Source: Streptomyces zagrosensis
GTDB taxonomy: Bacteria; Actinomycetota; Actinomycetes; Streptomycetales; Streptomycetaceae
Length of the DNA: 64,000 nucleotides
Assembly: GCF_014203645.1 (NCBI RefSeq)
Contig: NZ_JACHJL010000017.1
Coordinates: 104,918 to 168,917, forward strand
Direction of reading: 5' to 3'
Below are positions 9,330 to 18,729 of the stretch, in pieces; positions within the stretch are counted from its first letter, which is position 1, and each line of letters begins with the position of its first letter. The translations under genes and the position numbers were made by a program. The notes below the pieces were generated by a model. That model was not told the DNA's origin, made no database searches, and saw only the letters and a list, made by a program, of their open reading frames with translations.

Positions 9330-11036
9330 CTATTGCGTCGTGCGCAGCCGGTCCGCCAGCACACGCCGGCGCACCTTGCCCAGTTCGGTCAGGGGAAAGG
9401 CATCGACCCTCGCCACCCTGACGGGCAGGTACGACTCGTGAAAGCCGTATCGGGCCCTTAGATGGGCGCGTAGGGCGGGCAGATGGGGGAGGGTGGTGGA
9501 GATGACGATGGCGCACGGAACCTCGTGGCCGTCGGGATCGGTCCACGGCACGAGCACCGCGTCGCGAATGCCGGGGTAGGTGAGCAGCGCGTGCTCCACG
9601 TCGGCCACCGGGATCAGCCACCGGTCGCCGATGCGTTCGGCCACCCGCCCCACGAAGCGCAGCCCGCCACTACCGTCGTGGCTCACCAGGTCGCCGGTGT
9701 CCAGCCAGCCATCGTCGTGCGCCGGCGACCAAAGAACCCGTCCGGTATCGCGGTCCAAGGTGGCCAGGCACACCTGCGGCCCGCGCACCCATAACCGCAA
9801 GACCTCGCCTGATCGCTCGGCCGCCGCCCCGACCCCCGCCTCGGCCCGCGGCCTGCTCCCGGCGCTGGCCTTGGTCTGCGTCTCGGCGTCGGTCTCGGTC
9901 TCGGGTAGCAGCCGGGTCTGCGCGCAGATGTGCGGCAGACCTATGCTGTGCCCCGCCCAGTGCGCGGGATCGGCTGGGCCGGTGGAGATCAGGCTGCTGG
10001 TCTCCGTCATCCCCCAGGTGTTGAGTACCACCGGACACAGCGTCTCTTGCACCGCCGTCAGGAGCACAGGTGGCAGCGGGCCGGCCAGACTGTGCACGAC
10101 GCGCAACCGGGACAGATCTCGCGGGCGGCGGCGCTGCTCGTCGGTGAGGGTGCGCAGCTTGCGAGGAGAGGTCCGCACGTCGGTGACGCCCGTGTCGGCG
10201 ATGAGGTCCAGCCACCGGCCCGGGTCCCGGCAGTCGCTGTAGAGGGCGGGCACCCGCAGCTCGAGGATGCGCATGAGTTGGCGCAACCCGCTGGAGTAGT
10301 TCAGCCCGCCGGTCGTCGCACATACGCGACCATCGGAACCGAGGGTTTGCGCCCGGTCATCCAAACCAGCCAGCAGCGTGTTCGAACTGTGCGCGACGAT
10401 GTGGCTGCGGCCGGTGGTTCCCGAGCTGAACAGCAGCGCGCACACCGCATCGGGGCCAAGCGGTTCGCCGCGCTCGGCCGCCACCCGCTCGCCGTTGAAA
10501 CTCGCCCGCAGGCTCACCCCGCCGGTATCACTCGCGTCGCCGATGATGATGCGATGGCGCAGCCGTGGCAGTCGGCTCGCCTGTTCGGCCAACACGCGCG
10601 CATGGGGCACGCCGCCCCACTCGTCGGGTACGGCACACGCCACCGCACCGGTAGTGGCCAGAGCGCGCTCGGTCTCATACGGACCGAACAACAGCGGCAG
10701 CGGGGCCACCACCGCGCCCGCCCGCAGGCAGGCGACCATCAACACAGCCGTCTCCCACCACGATGGAAGCCGACAGGCCACCACCTCACCACGACGCACT
10801 CCAAGCCCGCGCAGCGCCTCGGCGACCGCATCGGCCCGAAGGTCGAGCTCGGCGAACGACAGTCGCACCAGCCGGTTCTCACGCCGTCGCCAGGTGAGCA
10901 GGGCGGTGCTTTTGGGCTCCTGTCGGGCGGCGCAGCGCAAGCTGTCAGAAAACGTCGTATCGCGCCACCAGCCCTGTTCCCGGTAGCGGCGGGCAGCCTC
11001 CGGGGCCGGCCCCACCGCATCCAGCGCACCTGTCAC
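9330..11036 (-). CDS. AMP-dependent acyl-CoA synthetase/ligase (ANL superfamily)
   Basis: A 568-residue adenylate-forming enzyme that activates a carboxylic acid as acyl-AMP and passes it to CoA or a carrier. Motifs in order: LLFSSGTTGRSHIVAHS (phosphate loop, lacking the usual PKG), NTWGMTETSS, DGWLDTGDLV, GRVAERIGDRW, and the catalytic lysine in LTELGKVRRR near the C-terminus. An extra Thr/Glu/Ala-rich insertion near residues 385-410 is low-complexity. Substrate cannot be read from the sequence. No carrier-protein or condensing gene is adjacent. Confidence 0.85.
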   Translation of the reverse strand: MTGALDAVGPAPEAARRYREQGWWRDTTFSDSLRCAARQEPKSTALLTWRRRENRLVRLSFAELDLRADAVAEALRGLGVRRGEVVACRLPSWWETAVLMVACLRAGAVVAPLPLLFGPYETERALATTGAVACAVPDEWGGVPHARVLAEQASRLPRLRHRIIIGDASDTGGVSLRASFNGERVAAERGEPLGPDAVCALLFSSGTTGRSHIVAHSSNTLLAGLDDRAQTLGSDGRVCATTGGLNYSSGLRQLMRILELRVPALYSDCRDPGRWLDLIADTGVTDVRTSPRKLRTLTDEQRRRPRDLSRLRVVHSLAGPLPPVLLTAVQETLCPVVLNTWGMTETSSLISTGPADPAHWAGHSIGLPHICAQTRLLPETETDAETQTKASAGSRPRAEAGVGAAAERSGEVLRLWVRGPQVCLATLDRDTGRVLWSPAHDDGWLDTGDLVSHDGSGGLRFVGRVAERIGDRWLIPVADVEHALLTYPGIRDAVLVPWTDPDGHEVPCAIVISTTLPHLPALRAHLRARYGFHESYLPVRVARVDAFPLTELGKVRRRVLADRLRTTQ

Positions 11037-11160
11037 AAAACGACCCTAGCGGTGCCACTCGCTCACGACACCACTCATCCACTCACGCCGCGACCCACGC
11101 CGACTGCGCCGTCCAGGATCTAATCACGTAAGAGGGCCGGGGCGGAGCCTTGTTCGTCCC

Positions 11161-11202
11161 CGGGTTTCGACCGGACAGCACCGGTGCCCCGGTCGAAACC
11201 CG
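11161..11202. promoter_or_regulatory. 14-bp perfect inverted repeat between divergent genes
   Basis: CGGGTTTCGACCGG (11161-11174) and CCGGTCGAAACCCG (11189-11202) flank 14 nt. The site lies between the start of the acyl ligase gene and the next plus-strand gene, so it could be an operator for either, or a hairpin. Confidence 0.45.
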
Positions 11203-11214
11203 CACGGTCCGGCA

Positions 11215-11511
11215 ATGGACACTGACCCGGTGACTACCGCACCGTCCTCACGTGCCCTCGGCCGGGGAGTCAGTCAGCTCATCCCGTCCTCCACCGTGAC
11301 CACTCCGGCGAACCAAGCATCCGCAGCCCTGGCCGCACTACGCCCGGTCCCCGTACACATCGGAGTCCTACAGGCCGCCGTGGTGCTCTTGGAAGACACC
11401 GAGCAAAGGGCCGAAGACGAAGGGACTCTGGCCGCGACGCGCGAAACGGTGACACTGCTACGCGCCGCGATGGACCGCGGCGTCGAATCAGTGGAGGACG
11501 ACACGAGATAG
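11215..11511 (+). CDS. Small hypothetical protein (98 aa)
   Basis: A frame with acceptable codon bias whose second half forms two likely helices (VLQAAVVLLEDTEQRAEDEG and the following Thr/Leu-rich helix). No Cys, signal peptide or membrane segment. GTG at 11230 is an alternative start; no convincing ribosome site precedes either. Family not recognised. Confidence 0.45.
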   Translation: MDTDPVTTAPSSRALGRGVSQLIPSSTVTTPANQASAALAALRPVPVHIGVLQAAVVLLEDTEQRAEDEGTLAATRETVTLLRAAMDRGVESVEDDTR

Positions 11512-11932
11512 CCCGCTCGCGTGGACACCACGGTAGGAATGGTTGCCGGCGCCTGCCACGTCCCCGCCTCGGCCCCCGCCCTCGCGACGTCGTCGGCGGG
11601 CGCCAGCTCGGTCCTGGTCGATGGTGGGCCAGCCCCTCAGCGAGCGTCAGCCCCGCGCCGACCGACGCTCTGGTCGGCGGTGGGCCCGCACCGACTTTGG
11701 CTGTGCCGGCCGTGCCGGAGCGTTCGGCGGATGAGTCGGCTGGCCCCGCGCGCGGCAGGAGGCCAAGGAAGCGGCGCGCCGCGCACGCCAGGCGCAGGAA
11801 GCGGCGGAGTGCGACCGGCGCGGTTTCAGCACCTCGTCGTTCAGAGAGACGGCCGGTTGACCCCTGTTAGAGGCTCAACTCGCCCTCATACGCTTCAGGT
11901 TGCGACCCATGCGCCTGTTTCAGGAGGTTGTC
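11512..11932. other. 421-bp region, no complete gene
   Basis: A plus-strand stretch near 11747-11863 encodes an Ala/Arg/Glu/Gln-rich coiled segment ending RETAG and a stop, probably a remnant of a lost gene. The rest shows no coding signal. Confidence 0.35.
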
Positions 11933-12097
11933 GTGCCACCAGGCATCAAGTTCTGTTACACCTGCGACACCGACGAACCGCACCGGCCTCTCACCGACAA
12001 CGAGAAGATCTGGCTCAAGAACCAAACGGGCCACAAGAACGTCGATGGGTACTTCATGTGCGAGGCACCGAAGTGCCAAAGTGCGCACCGGATTTAA
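11933..12097 (+). CDS. Small probable zinc-binding protein (54 aa)
   Basis: GTG start at 11933 with AGGAGG six bases upstream, one of the best ribosome sites in the window. The protein has CYTC near the N-terminus, His/Thr and Asn-rich middle segments, and CEAPKC near the end, which together could form a two-knuckle zinc ribbon. Codon third positions are less GC-rich than neighbours. It overlaps the 3' end of the convergent membrane-protein gene by 44 bp. Confidence 0.6.
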   Translation: MPPGIKFCYTCDTDEPHRPLTDNEKIWLKNQTGHKNVDGYFMCEAPKCQSAHRI

Positions 12098-13919
12098 CAA
12101 ACACCTGTTGAAGACCTGACAGATGACTCTCTAGGTGGGCACCAACCGGGCCCGCCGTTGAGAGGGCAATCAGTTGGGCGAGTAGGGACAGTTGGCTTTC
12201 CGTAAGGGGAGCGGCGACGGGAGCCCGCGCTGCCGGCGAAAGGCGCTCGTCCTGAATCAACTGAAGCACCAGGGCCCGGATGTCCGCGTTCACCCTGCCC
12301 GAGACGGCGGCGGCGAGTTCCTCGCGTCGGGTGGGATCAGCGGCGCCGGGCTCGGTGTTCCGTCGCTCCGCGTACGGATCGCGAAGCTGCGCAGCGATCA
12401 ACTCGTCGGCCAGGTGCCTCATGTCCGTGCTCGAGGGATTCTCCGGCACGGAGAGGCGCAGTCTTTTCGCCAGGTCGTACCGGTACACGTCGATCGCGTC
12501 CGCCTTGGCCTCGTACACCTCGACGAGCGACCTGCGCGCCTGCGCCAACGCCAGGGCCGCCACCGCCAGGGGTCCCACGACGGGCAGTACGGCCACCCCC
12601 TGCTCAACGGGAATACCGCCAAGGCCGGTGAGCGCGACGAGCAGCCAGACCTCCGTCGTGCACACGGCGCTCGCGACGGTGATCCGGCAGACGAGCACGC
12701 CCCGTTCCTTGCGCCCTACCCGACGATTGACCTCGTCGGGTGCGACAAGTTCGATGCGGGGCCAGATGTCGTCGACAGCGAGCCCGGTGGCCACAGCTGT
12801 ACGCCGGTGGAGGGCATACAGGGCGGTGGACCTAAGAGGGTTCATGAAGCGTTGCAGGACGGTGAGCTGGGTAAGATCGTCCATCGCCCGGATGTTGCCA
12901 TGTGGCGTGCGGGCCACGCGGGCCAATCTAGACGCCCGGTCCGCCGACGGCACCGTGCTCATCCAGACCAGCACTCCGTACTGCGTCATCAGCAGCACAG
13001 CCCCGCCCCCGCTAGCCAGCCGGCCGGCCTCCAGCAGCCGGTCACCCGGGTCCGGCCCGCTCCACGGCTTCCCGTTCCATATCGCCCACGCGAGGCTGCT
13101 CAGCGGGACGAGGACCCCGGCCATCTGTGCCCCGGGTGAAGCTGTCGCACTACGACTGGCCCCGAGTCGCCGCAGCGCCGATGCAACGACGACGAGCAGC
13201 GAGCCCCCCACTGCCACTCCGCCCACCCACCATGCGGCCGACGTTTCGCCCCGCACCGCCGAACGCGCCACCACACCGGCCGCACCCAGCAACACGGCGG
13301 AACCGAACACCTTCAGGTACGTGGACCCGGCATCCCGGGACTGGGATTCGGACAGCCAAAAGCCCGCCGCCAGCACCGCCATAGCGCAGCCCAGTGCCCA
13401 AGCCGCCCACAGCGGCCCCTCCACGGCGAAGCGGGCGGTGAGCCAGCCGCCGCACGCCTCGGCCAGGGCGAAGGCGACGGCGCTGGGGAGGCTGTCGGAC
13501 GGCGTGTGGCCACTACTGCTGGCGCTGACGCGGGAGATGCGCCGGGAGACGCCGACAAGCAGCATGAGAAATACAACCCCGGACGCCCAGGCCATCGCGT
13601 ACTCGTGATGGCGAGCCAACCGGGCCGCGATGAGAGTCAGTTCGGCCACCAGGGCAGTCGCCAGGATGGCGATCGACTTCAGTCGCAGCTTCCGCAAGTG
13701 ACTCGCTCCGGTGGACGCGCTGCTTCGCCGAAGCGCCAGTTCGGCACACCACCCGGCGACCCCGGCAAGCACCAGCCAACCCGCGAGCAACCACAGTCCA
13801 CCCAGCGCGACGTCGCGCACGGGAACCAATACGGCACCCGCGCTTCCCGCCGCGACCGCGACCGCGGCGGCGGTGCCGAAGAGGGCGCCGCCCAGCGTCT
13901 TACCTGTGTTCGCCGTCAT
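12054..13919 (-). CDS. Polytopic membrane protein with C-terminal cytoplasmic domain
   Basis: About 621 residues. The first 310 residues hold about nine hydrophobic segments; after a soluble stretch come two more (VCTTEVWLLVALTGLGG and VLPVVGPLAVAALALAQ). A charged C-terminal domain of about 170 residues follows (PTRREELAAAVSGRVNADI). No transporter, kinase or protease motif is visible. The ATG at 13919 lies 11 nt after the stop of the upstream broken gene, so the two probably form an operon. Family not recognised. Confidence 0.75.
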   Translation of the reverse strand: MTANTGKTLGGALFGTAAAVAVAAGSAGAVLVPVRDVALGGLWLLAGWLVLAGVAGWCAELALRRSSASTGASHLRKLRLKSIAILATALVAELTLIAARLARHHEYAMAWASGVVFLMLLVGVSRRISRVSASSSGHTPSDSLPSAVAFALAEACGGWLTARFAVEGPLWAAWALGCAMAVLAAGFWLSESQSRDAGSTYLKVFGSAVLLGAAGVVARSAVRGETSAAWWVGGVAVGGSLLVVVASALRRLGASRSATASPGAQMAGVLVPLSSLAWAIWNGKPWSGPDPGDRLLEAGRLASGGGAVLLMTQYGVLVWMSTVPSADRASRLARVARTPHGNIRAMDDLTQLTVLQRFMNPLRSTALYALHRRTAVATGLAVDDIWPRIELVAPDEVNRRVGRKERGVLVCRITVASAVCTTEVWLLVALTGLGGIPVEQGVAVLPVVGPLAVAALALAQARRSLVEVYEAKADAIDVYRYDLAKRLRLSVPENPSSTDMRHLADELIAAQLRDPYAERRNTEPGAADPTRREELAAAVSGRVNADIRALVLQLIQDERLSPAARAPVAAPLTESQLSLLAQLIALSTAGPVGAHLESHLSGLQQVFVKSGAHFGTSVPRT

Positions 13920-13929
13920 CGCATCCCAG

Positions 13930-14408
13930 TCAGTGTCCAATATGCCGCAATTCACTGAAGAGTATGGCCAGTTCGTGTGCCGACCGGGAGAATTCAGAAA
14001 GCTGGCGCGGCTCCTTCACAACTGCCACGATCCTCGCCCCTACGATCACCGACCCGGCGACCGGCTCCCCGGAAAGAAGCTCCGTCGCGTCCGGCGCCAC
14101 CGACACCTCCGCCGTGGGCCCTTGGGCCCGCTGTGCTTGATCGTGAAGATGTAGTCGGCGTCGATCGACGGCACCTCGTCGCAGATGCGCCGTAAAAGGT
14201 ATTCGAGTGTCCCCGGTCCGGATGGGTGGCCACCTGCCGAGAGTGACGTTGGCACGAGTTGCGCGTACCTCAGGTACCCCGCTCGGCGGCCTGTCAGAAT
14301 AGGACGCCACCGTCTCCGCACCCGCCCCAACCAGAGCCTGGCCGTAGCCTCTCCGCTCAGCTCGATCGACTCGCCCGGCAGCAACGCAAACAGCTCGTAA
14401 CGTCCGCC
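13930..14408 (-). pseudogene. Hypothetical gene upstream of the membrane protein, frameshifted
   Basis: A coherent protein is split. The first part (YELFALLPGESIELSGEA, then RICDEVPSIDADYIFTIKHS) ends near 14120 in the sequence GGGCCCAAGGGCCCAC. The rest continues in another frame (TAEVSVAPDATELLSGEP, then KEPRQLSEFSRSAHELA), stopping at 13930. The reassembled protein is about 155 residues. The 5' end is unclear. The family is not recognised; it may work with the adjacent membrane protein. Confidence 0.5.
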
Positions 14409-14649
14409 TCAAGCTCAAGCGGCCGGTCAAGCGCGGGACCCTGATCGAGACCGAGCAGGGGGTGTTCACCTGGCTGCGGTCATAACCGTCCAGCGAGCCC
14501 GCGACCGGGCCCCTCCCCCCAGCCCAAGGGCAAAGCGGACGCCAACTAACGTACCGCCCTCTTATGTGATCTCCACGCCTCCGTAGCCTCTCGCGGAAAC
14601 AATTCCGCACCTCGTCGGCGTTGGTGATATCCGAGCCGAGGAGAGGAAG

Positions 14650-15546
14650 GTGTCGGGCCTGAAGCTGTTCCGTACGGATATGACGAATGGCGGCATGACC
14701 GAGGTCGTGCCGCGTTTTGCTGAGGTTGAGGCAGATGTGCAGGGACTCGTCGAGGCGTCTATGAAGACGCTGTTGGGCGTCCGGTTTATAGCGAGCGAGT
14801 ACGGCACTGGGCCGGTGCACGGGGGCCGGATCGACTCGCTCGGGTTGGACGAGAACGGCTCGCCGGTCATCGTGGAGTACAAGCGCGGTGTCGATGCCGG
14901 CGTCATCAACCAGGGGCTGTTCTACCTAGCGTGGCTGATGGACCATCGGGCTGAGTTTGAGCGCCTTGTCCGGGACCGGCTCGGGGTGACGGCCGCGTCC
15001 CAGGTGCTGTGGAGCGGTCCGCGGTTGATCTGCGTGGCCGGGGACTTCACGCGGTACGACGTGCATGCTGTGCGTGAGCACCGGCGGTCGATCGACCTGG
15101 TCCGTTACCGGCTTTTCGGCAGCGATTTGCTCGGGCTTGAGACCGTGGCGTCCGTGAGCGGTGGCGTGCAGGCGGCCCGCCGGGCACGGCGCGGAACGGT
15201 TGCCCGGGCGGGGGCCGACATCCAGGGGACGGCGATGGTGGAGTTGGCGGGCGCGGTCGACGAGGTTTTGCTCGGGCTGGGGGACGGCGTGAATCGGGTG
15301 GAGCGTAAGACCTACCGGGCGTATCAGCGGCTGCGGAACTTTGCTTGCCTGTGTCCGCCGCAGCGCAGCAAGCTGCTGGTCTACCTGAAGGTCGATCCGA
15401 CGGATGTCGATCTCGTTTCGGGCTTCACCCGTAATGTGTCCGGTCTCGGTCACCACGGGACGGGCGACTTGGAGGTCCAGCTTCGTACGCCGAGGGACGT
15501 GGAGCGGGCGCGGGAGCTGTTCCGGGCGAGCTACGCGGCGGCGTGA
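14650..15546 (+). CDS. PDDEXK nuclease-like protein (DUF91/NucS-like, DUF5655 type)
   Basis: 298 residues. The nuclease-fold core is visible: GRIDSLGLDENGSPVIVEYKRG near residues 57-78, with an Asp in the first strand and E-x-K in the second, the metal-binding signature of PDDEXK enzymes. VINQGLFYLAWLMDHRAEF is typical of the family. A C-terminal domain (residues about 200-298) matches the DUF5655-like tail, with KLLVYLKVDP. The GTG at 14650 follows GAGGAGAGGAAGG. It may nick or bind branched or mismatched DNA, or be a defence nuclease. It diverges from the broken gene at 13930-14408. Confidence 0.75.
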   Translation: MSGLKLFRTDMTNGGMTEVVPRFAEVEADVQGLVEASMKTLLGVRFIASEYGTGPVHGGRIDSLGLDENGSPVIVEYKRGVDAGVINQGLFYLAWLMDHRAEFERLVRDRLGVTAASQVLWSGPRLICVAGDFTRYDVHAVREHRRSIDLVRYRLFGSDLLGLETVASVSGGVQAARRARRGTVARAGADIQGTAMVELAGAVDEVLLGLGDGVNRVERKTYRAYQRLRNFACLCPPQRSKLLVYLKVDPTDVDLVSGFTRNVSGLGHHGTGDLEVQLRTPRDVERARELFRASYAAA

Positions 15547-15559
15547 ATCGATGCCGCTG

Positions 15560-16330
15560 TCGGTCTCGTGGCTGGTTGTGCTTCGTGTCGTGTGTCGGCA
15601 TCGACCAAGTAGACGGGGACGGTCGCCAGCTCCGCGCGGGCAGGTCGCACCTGGCCGTGGTGACGCCGAAGCCCGAGCGGGCTTCGATGGCGGCGCGTTC
15701 GGTGTCGGTCCAGGGCGCCGGTCCGGGGCGCATCTCGGCCGCGTGGACACTTTCGAAGGCCAGCAGGGCCTTGGCGGATGAGTCGAAGGTGTCGGCGACC
15801 TGGCGCAGGTGATCCTCGCCGTGCAGGTAGACGGACTTGCCGCCTTGGTGGAGGTAGGTGCCGACCGCGGTGGTGGTGTGGCCATTGTGGGCGTCGGTGA
15901 GGAGATGGCCGTGGTGGATGTCGTCGTGGATCTTCTGCGCCTGGTGGGAGACCTCGCGGATTCGCTGCGGGTACACCACAGCATCGGGTAGTTGGGCCAG
16001 GTCCATTCCTCGTTCATGGCTTCCTGTAGCTGTTGGGTGATCTCGACGTTGATGCCTTCGGCGATCAGATGCTTGGCTGCGTCCTTGGCCCAGTAGGGCT
16101 GCTGGTGATCGATGCGGGCCAGGGCCAGGACGTTGGTGGCGGCGACGGTCCAGTCGGTTGCTTCCAGAGCCATGAGGGCGACGCGGGCCTAGGTGCCGGT
16201 CAGGACGGCCTGCACGGCACTGGGATAAGCGGGGTGGGTGTCGAGGCGGACGTGGGCGTCGATGGCGCAAGTGAGGTGGGGTCTCGTCTGTTTGGCCGGT
16301 GGCCGGGTCTTCGGGTCCGGCCACCGGCGT
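15560..16330 (-). pseudogene. Hypothetical mobile-element gene with nonsense and frameshift
   Basis: A protein with coherent bias reads KQTRPHLTCAIDAHVRLD, is interrupted by TAG at about 16190, continues MALEATDWTVAATNVLALAR, then shifts frame near 15985 and continues VVYPQRIREVSHQAQKIHDD and TDTERAAIEARSGFGV. Together about 230 residues. It begins where the DnaB-N gene ends, so it was the last gene of that operon. One stop plus one shift make true decay more likely here than sequencing error alone. Family not recognised. Confidence 0.6.
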
Positions 16331-16339
16331 ACGCGGGGG

Positions 16340-17458
16340 TTATCGGGTTGCTCGCGCGGCGCGGGTGGTGTGCGCGGCCGTGGTGGTCGGCGGGCCGGCG
16401 CGTGTGGCGGGTGCCGGTCGCCGCGGCTGTGGCGGGACCGCTTTGGTGGCGTGTTGCCAGCGGGTGCGGATGGCGTTGATGTCGGCGAGGGCGCGGCGGG
16501 TGCCGACGACGAGTTGGAACGGGGTGTTCGCCGGGTCGCCTGTGTACGCCTTGATGCGCTGGCCGGTGTGGTCGGCGGTGGCCAGGAGGGAGCGTTGTAG
16601 GGCGCGTTCGCTCCAGTGCTCCACGGAACCGGCTGGTTCGGCCAGCAGGCGGAGCACTTCGCCTGGTTCGATTCCGTGGTCCAGTAGGCCGCGTTGTTGG
16701 GCCTCCCACAGGACCGTGACGGGGTCGATGGGCTCGCGGCGGCGGGTGAGGGCGGTCAGGCACTGCCACAGGCCGGCGTGCAGGGGCCGGATGAGATCGT
16801 CCGGCAGTAGCCAGCGAACGGAGTCGATGTCGGCGGGGTGGGCGGTGGCGGTGGCGAGCAGTAGCTGCTCCTCCTGGACCGCCTCGGTGTGGTCGGGGGT
16901 GATGGTCGATGGCGGTGCCGGGGTGCGGGGTAGTGCTCCGGCGCGGGGCGGAAAGCGGAGCGCGATGTCGTCCACGACCACGGTGAGTGCGTCGGTCTCG
17001 TCGAGCACCGTGTGCACCGGGTGCGGGAGGGAGGCGTCGTGCACGGTTTGGATGAGGTGTTCGGCGGCGGCGTGGAGTCGGTGGCGGGCGTGTTCGGCCT
17101 CGACCAGTCGTGCGTAGGCCGGTAGGTGGCGGGGTCGGGGGCAGGCTTGGATGAGGGTGTGCAGGTAGGAGGCGGTGAGTCCGGGTGCCTGGTCGCGTCC
17201 CGTGGTGAGCACGTGGTTGAGCCATGTGGTGTTCTTCGCGTGCTGGGCGGGGTCGGGTGGTGGCAGGGTGCTGATCGCGGTGAACAGGGCGGCGTGCGCG
17301 GCGGTGGAGAAGGAATCGGGGGCGATGCCGCTCACGTCGCCGGTACGGTGCGGTTCGAGGAGGAGGGCGCCAAGGAGGGCCTGCTCGACGTGGAATACCG
17401 GTGGCGGCGGGGCGAAGGTGTCGAGGTCGTCTTCGTAGGCTTGGTTGGTGTTGGGCAT
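16340..17458 (-). CDS. DnaB-like helicase N-terminal domain protein, no helicase domain
   Basis: 372 residues. Residues about 18-130 match the DnaB N-terminal helical domain (FHVEQALLGALLLEPHRTG, then FSTAAHAALFTAIS). A second DnaB-N-like copy follows at about 185-300 (EEQLLLATATAHPADID, LHAGLWQCLTALTRR). There is no RecA-type helicase domain, Walker A or B. The C-terminus is a basic Pro/Arg/Thr-rich tail. DnaB-N domains bind primase and replication partners, so this may redirect replication proteins on a mobile element. Its ATG overlaps the TGA of the methyltransferase gene, showing translational coupling. Confidence 0.75.
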   Translation of the reverse strand: MPNTNQAYEDDLDTFAPPPPVFHVEQALLGALLLEPHRTGDVSGIAPDSFSTAAHAALFTAISTLPPPDPAQHAKNTTWLNHVLTTGRDQAPGLTASYLHTLIQACPRPRHLPAYARLVEAEHARHRLHAAAEHLIQTVHDASLPHPVHTVLDETDALTVVVDDIALRFPPRAGALPRTPAPPSTITPDHTEAVQEEQLLLATATAHPADIDSVRWLLPDDLIRPLHAGLWQCLTALTRRREPIDPVTVLWEAQQRGLLDHGIEPGEVLRLLAEPAGSVEHWSERALQRSLLATADHTGQRIKAYTGDPANTPFQLVVGTRRALADINAIRTRWQHATKAVPPQPRRPAPATRAGPPTTTAAHTTRAARATR

Positions 17459-18729
17459 CAGGCGGCGAGGGTGAAGTCGTCGGGGTTGAGGGTGACGCCG
17501 AGGTGCGGGGCGAGAAGGTGGCCAGCCAGCAACGGCGGTACGGCGTTGCCGATCTGTGAGAACTGCTGGCTCTTGTTGCCGGCCCAGGGGTAGGTGCCGG
17601 GGAAGGTCTGCAGGAGGCTGGCCTCGCGGGCGGCGATCCGGATCGGCTCCGGCACCGCCGACGTGCCTGTGTCCTTCGTCGGCGCCGGGGCCGGCTCGGC
17701 GACCCAGGTGCACTCGTTTGCCCGGTGACCGAAGAACAGCGTGCCTGCCGGCTCGGACACCGGGCGGACGGTGGCGTTGGCCTGGTTGTTGCTGCGCAGA
17801 GACCAGGACCAACGGTGCGCCTGGGCGGTGTGCGTCAAAGCCGGAGCGTCGGCGGCCCGGTTCCCGCGTGTGCCGTACCGGGCGGCCCATCCAGCGCCCT
17901 CACCGCGGGACTGCCAGACCGCTCCGCCCGGCCGGGGCGCCCAGGTGCCGCGCTCCCGGGCGTCGGACAGTGTCTTGCGGGAGCCCGACGGAAACGGCTC
18001 TGGCCCGCCGCCGGGCCCACCACCGGCACAGACGGTAGGAACGGGCCGCTCGGTCGCGCCCCACCCCAGTGCCTCGGCCATGCTCACCCAGCGGGCCCGG
18101 CCCGGACCGAACAGCGATTCAGCCTCGACGACTTGGCAGTGCGTGGGCGTGGGCGGTTGCGCTGTGCGGACTCGCGAGGCGAGGAGGATCGCCCGCCTCC
18201 TGGTCTGCGGAACGCCGAAGTCGGCGGCGTTGAGGACCCCGCACCAGACGGAGAACCCCCAGCGGCGCAGGATGGCCGCGTACTGCTTCCACAGCGGCAG
18301 GACGTCCGGCACCTCCTCCAGGGCGACCCACTCGGGCTCGCCGACCGTGTTCAAAGCGTGCAGGTAACGCATCGGCTCGGCGGCGAGCAGGGAGCGCTCA
18401 TCACGGCACGCGGCGAGGAGGCGCTCGCGGGTGTCACGTCCGGCGGACAGATCCTCGACCGCCGCGTGCACCAGCGGCTGGTCGAGGAGGCCAAGGCGCT
18501 TGCCGGCCATGCTCCACGCCTGGCACGGCGGGGAGGCGATCAGCCCGCGCGTGCGGCCGACGAAGGGCCACGTCGGATACCGCGCCACGTCGGTACGCAC
18601 CGTCAACTGCCCCGCAGCGGCGCGCGTCTTGCAGACCCACTCGTCCCACTCCAGACCGACGTCGCGCAGGCCGAGAACATGCAGTGCTCTGCTCCAGCCG
18701 CCCGGGCCCGCGAAGAGGTCAAGTATCAA
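17458..18729 (-). CDS. C5 cytosine-specific DNA methyltransferase
   Basis: 423 residues. Transfers methyl from S-adenosylmethionine to cytosine C5 in DNA. Motif I LDLFAGPGGWS at residue 3, motif IV SPPCQAWS with catalytic Cys near residue 69, motif VI LEEVPDVLP, motif VIII FGVPQTRRR and motif X QIGNAVPPLLA are all present. TTG at 18729 is chosen because it overlaps the preceding TGA (TTGA) and starts right before motif I. No restriction endonuclease is adjacent; the DUF91-type protein 3 kb away is the nearest nuclease-like gene. Likely phage- or plasmid-type hypermethylation or solitary modification. Confidence 0.88.
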   Translation of the reverse strand: MILDLFAGPGGWSRALHVLGLRDVGLEWDEWVCKTRAAAGQLTVRTDVARYPTWPFVGRTRGLIASPPCQAWSMAGKRLGLLDQPLVHAAVEDLSAGRDTRERLLAACRDERSLLAAEPMRYLHALNTVGEPEWVALEEVPDVLPLWKQYAAILRRWGFSVWCGVLNAADFGVPQTRRRAILLASRVRTAQPPTPTHCQVVEAESLFGPGRARWVSMAEALGWGATERPVPTVCAGGGPGGGPEPFPSGSRKTLSDARERGTWAPRPGGAVWQSRGEGAGWAARYGTRGNRAADAPALTHTAQAHRWSWSLRSNNQANATVRPVSEPAGTLFFGHRANECTWVAEPAPAPTKDTGTSAVPEPIRIAAREASLLQTFPGTYPWAGNKSQQFSQIGNAVPPLLAGHLLAPHLGVTLNPDDFTLAA

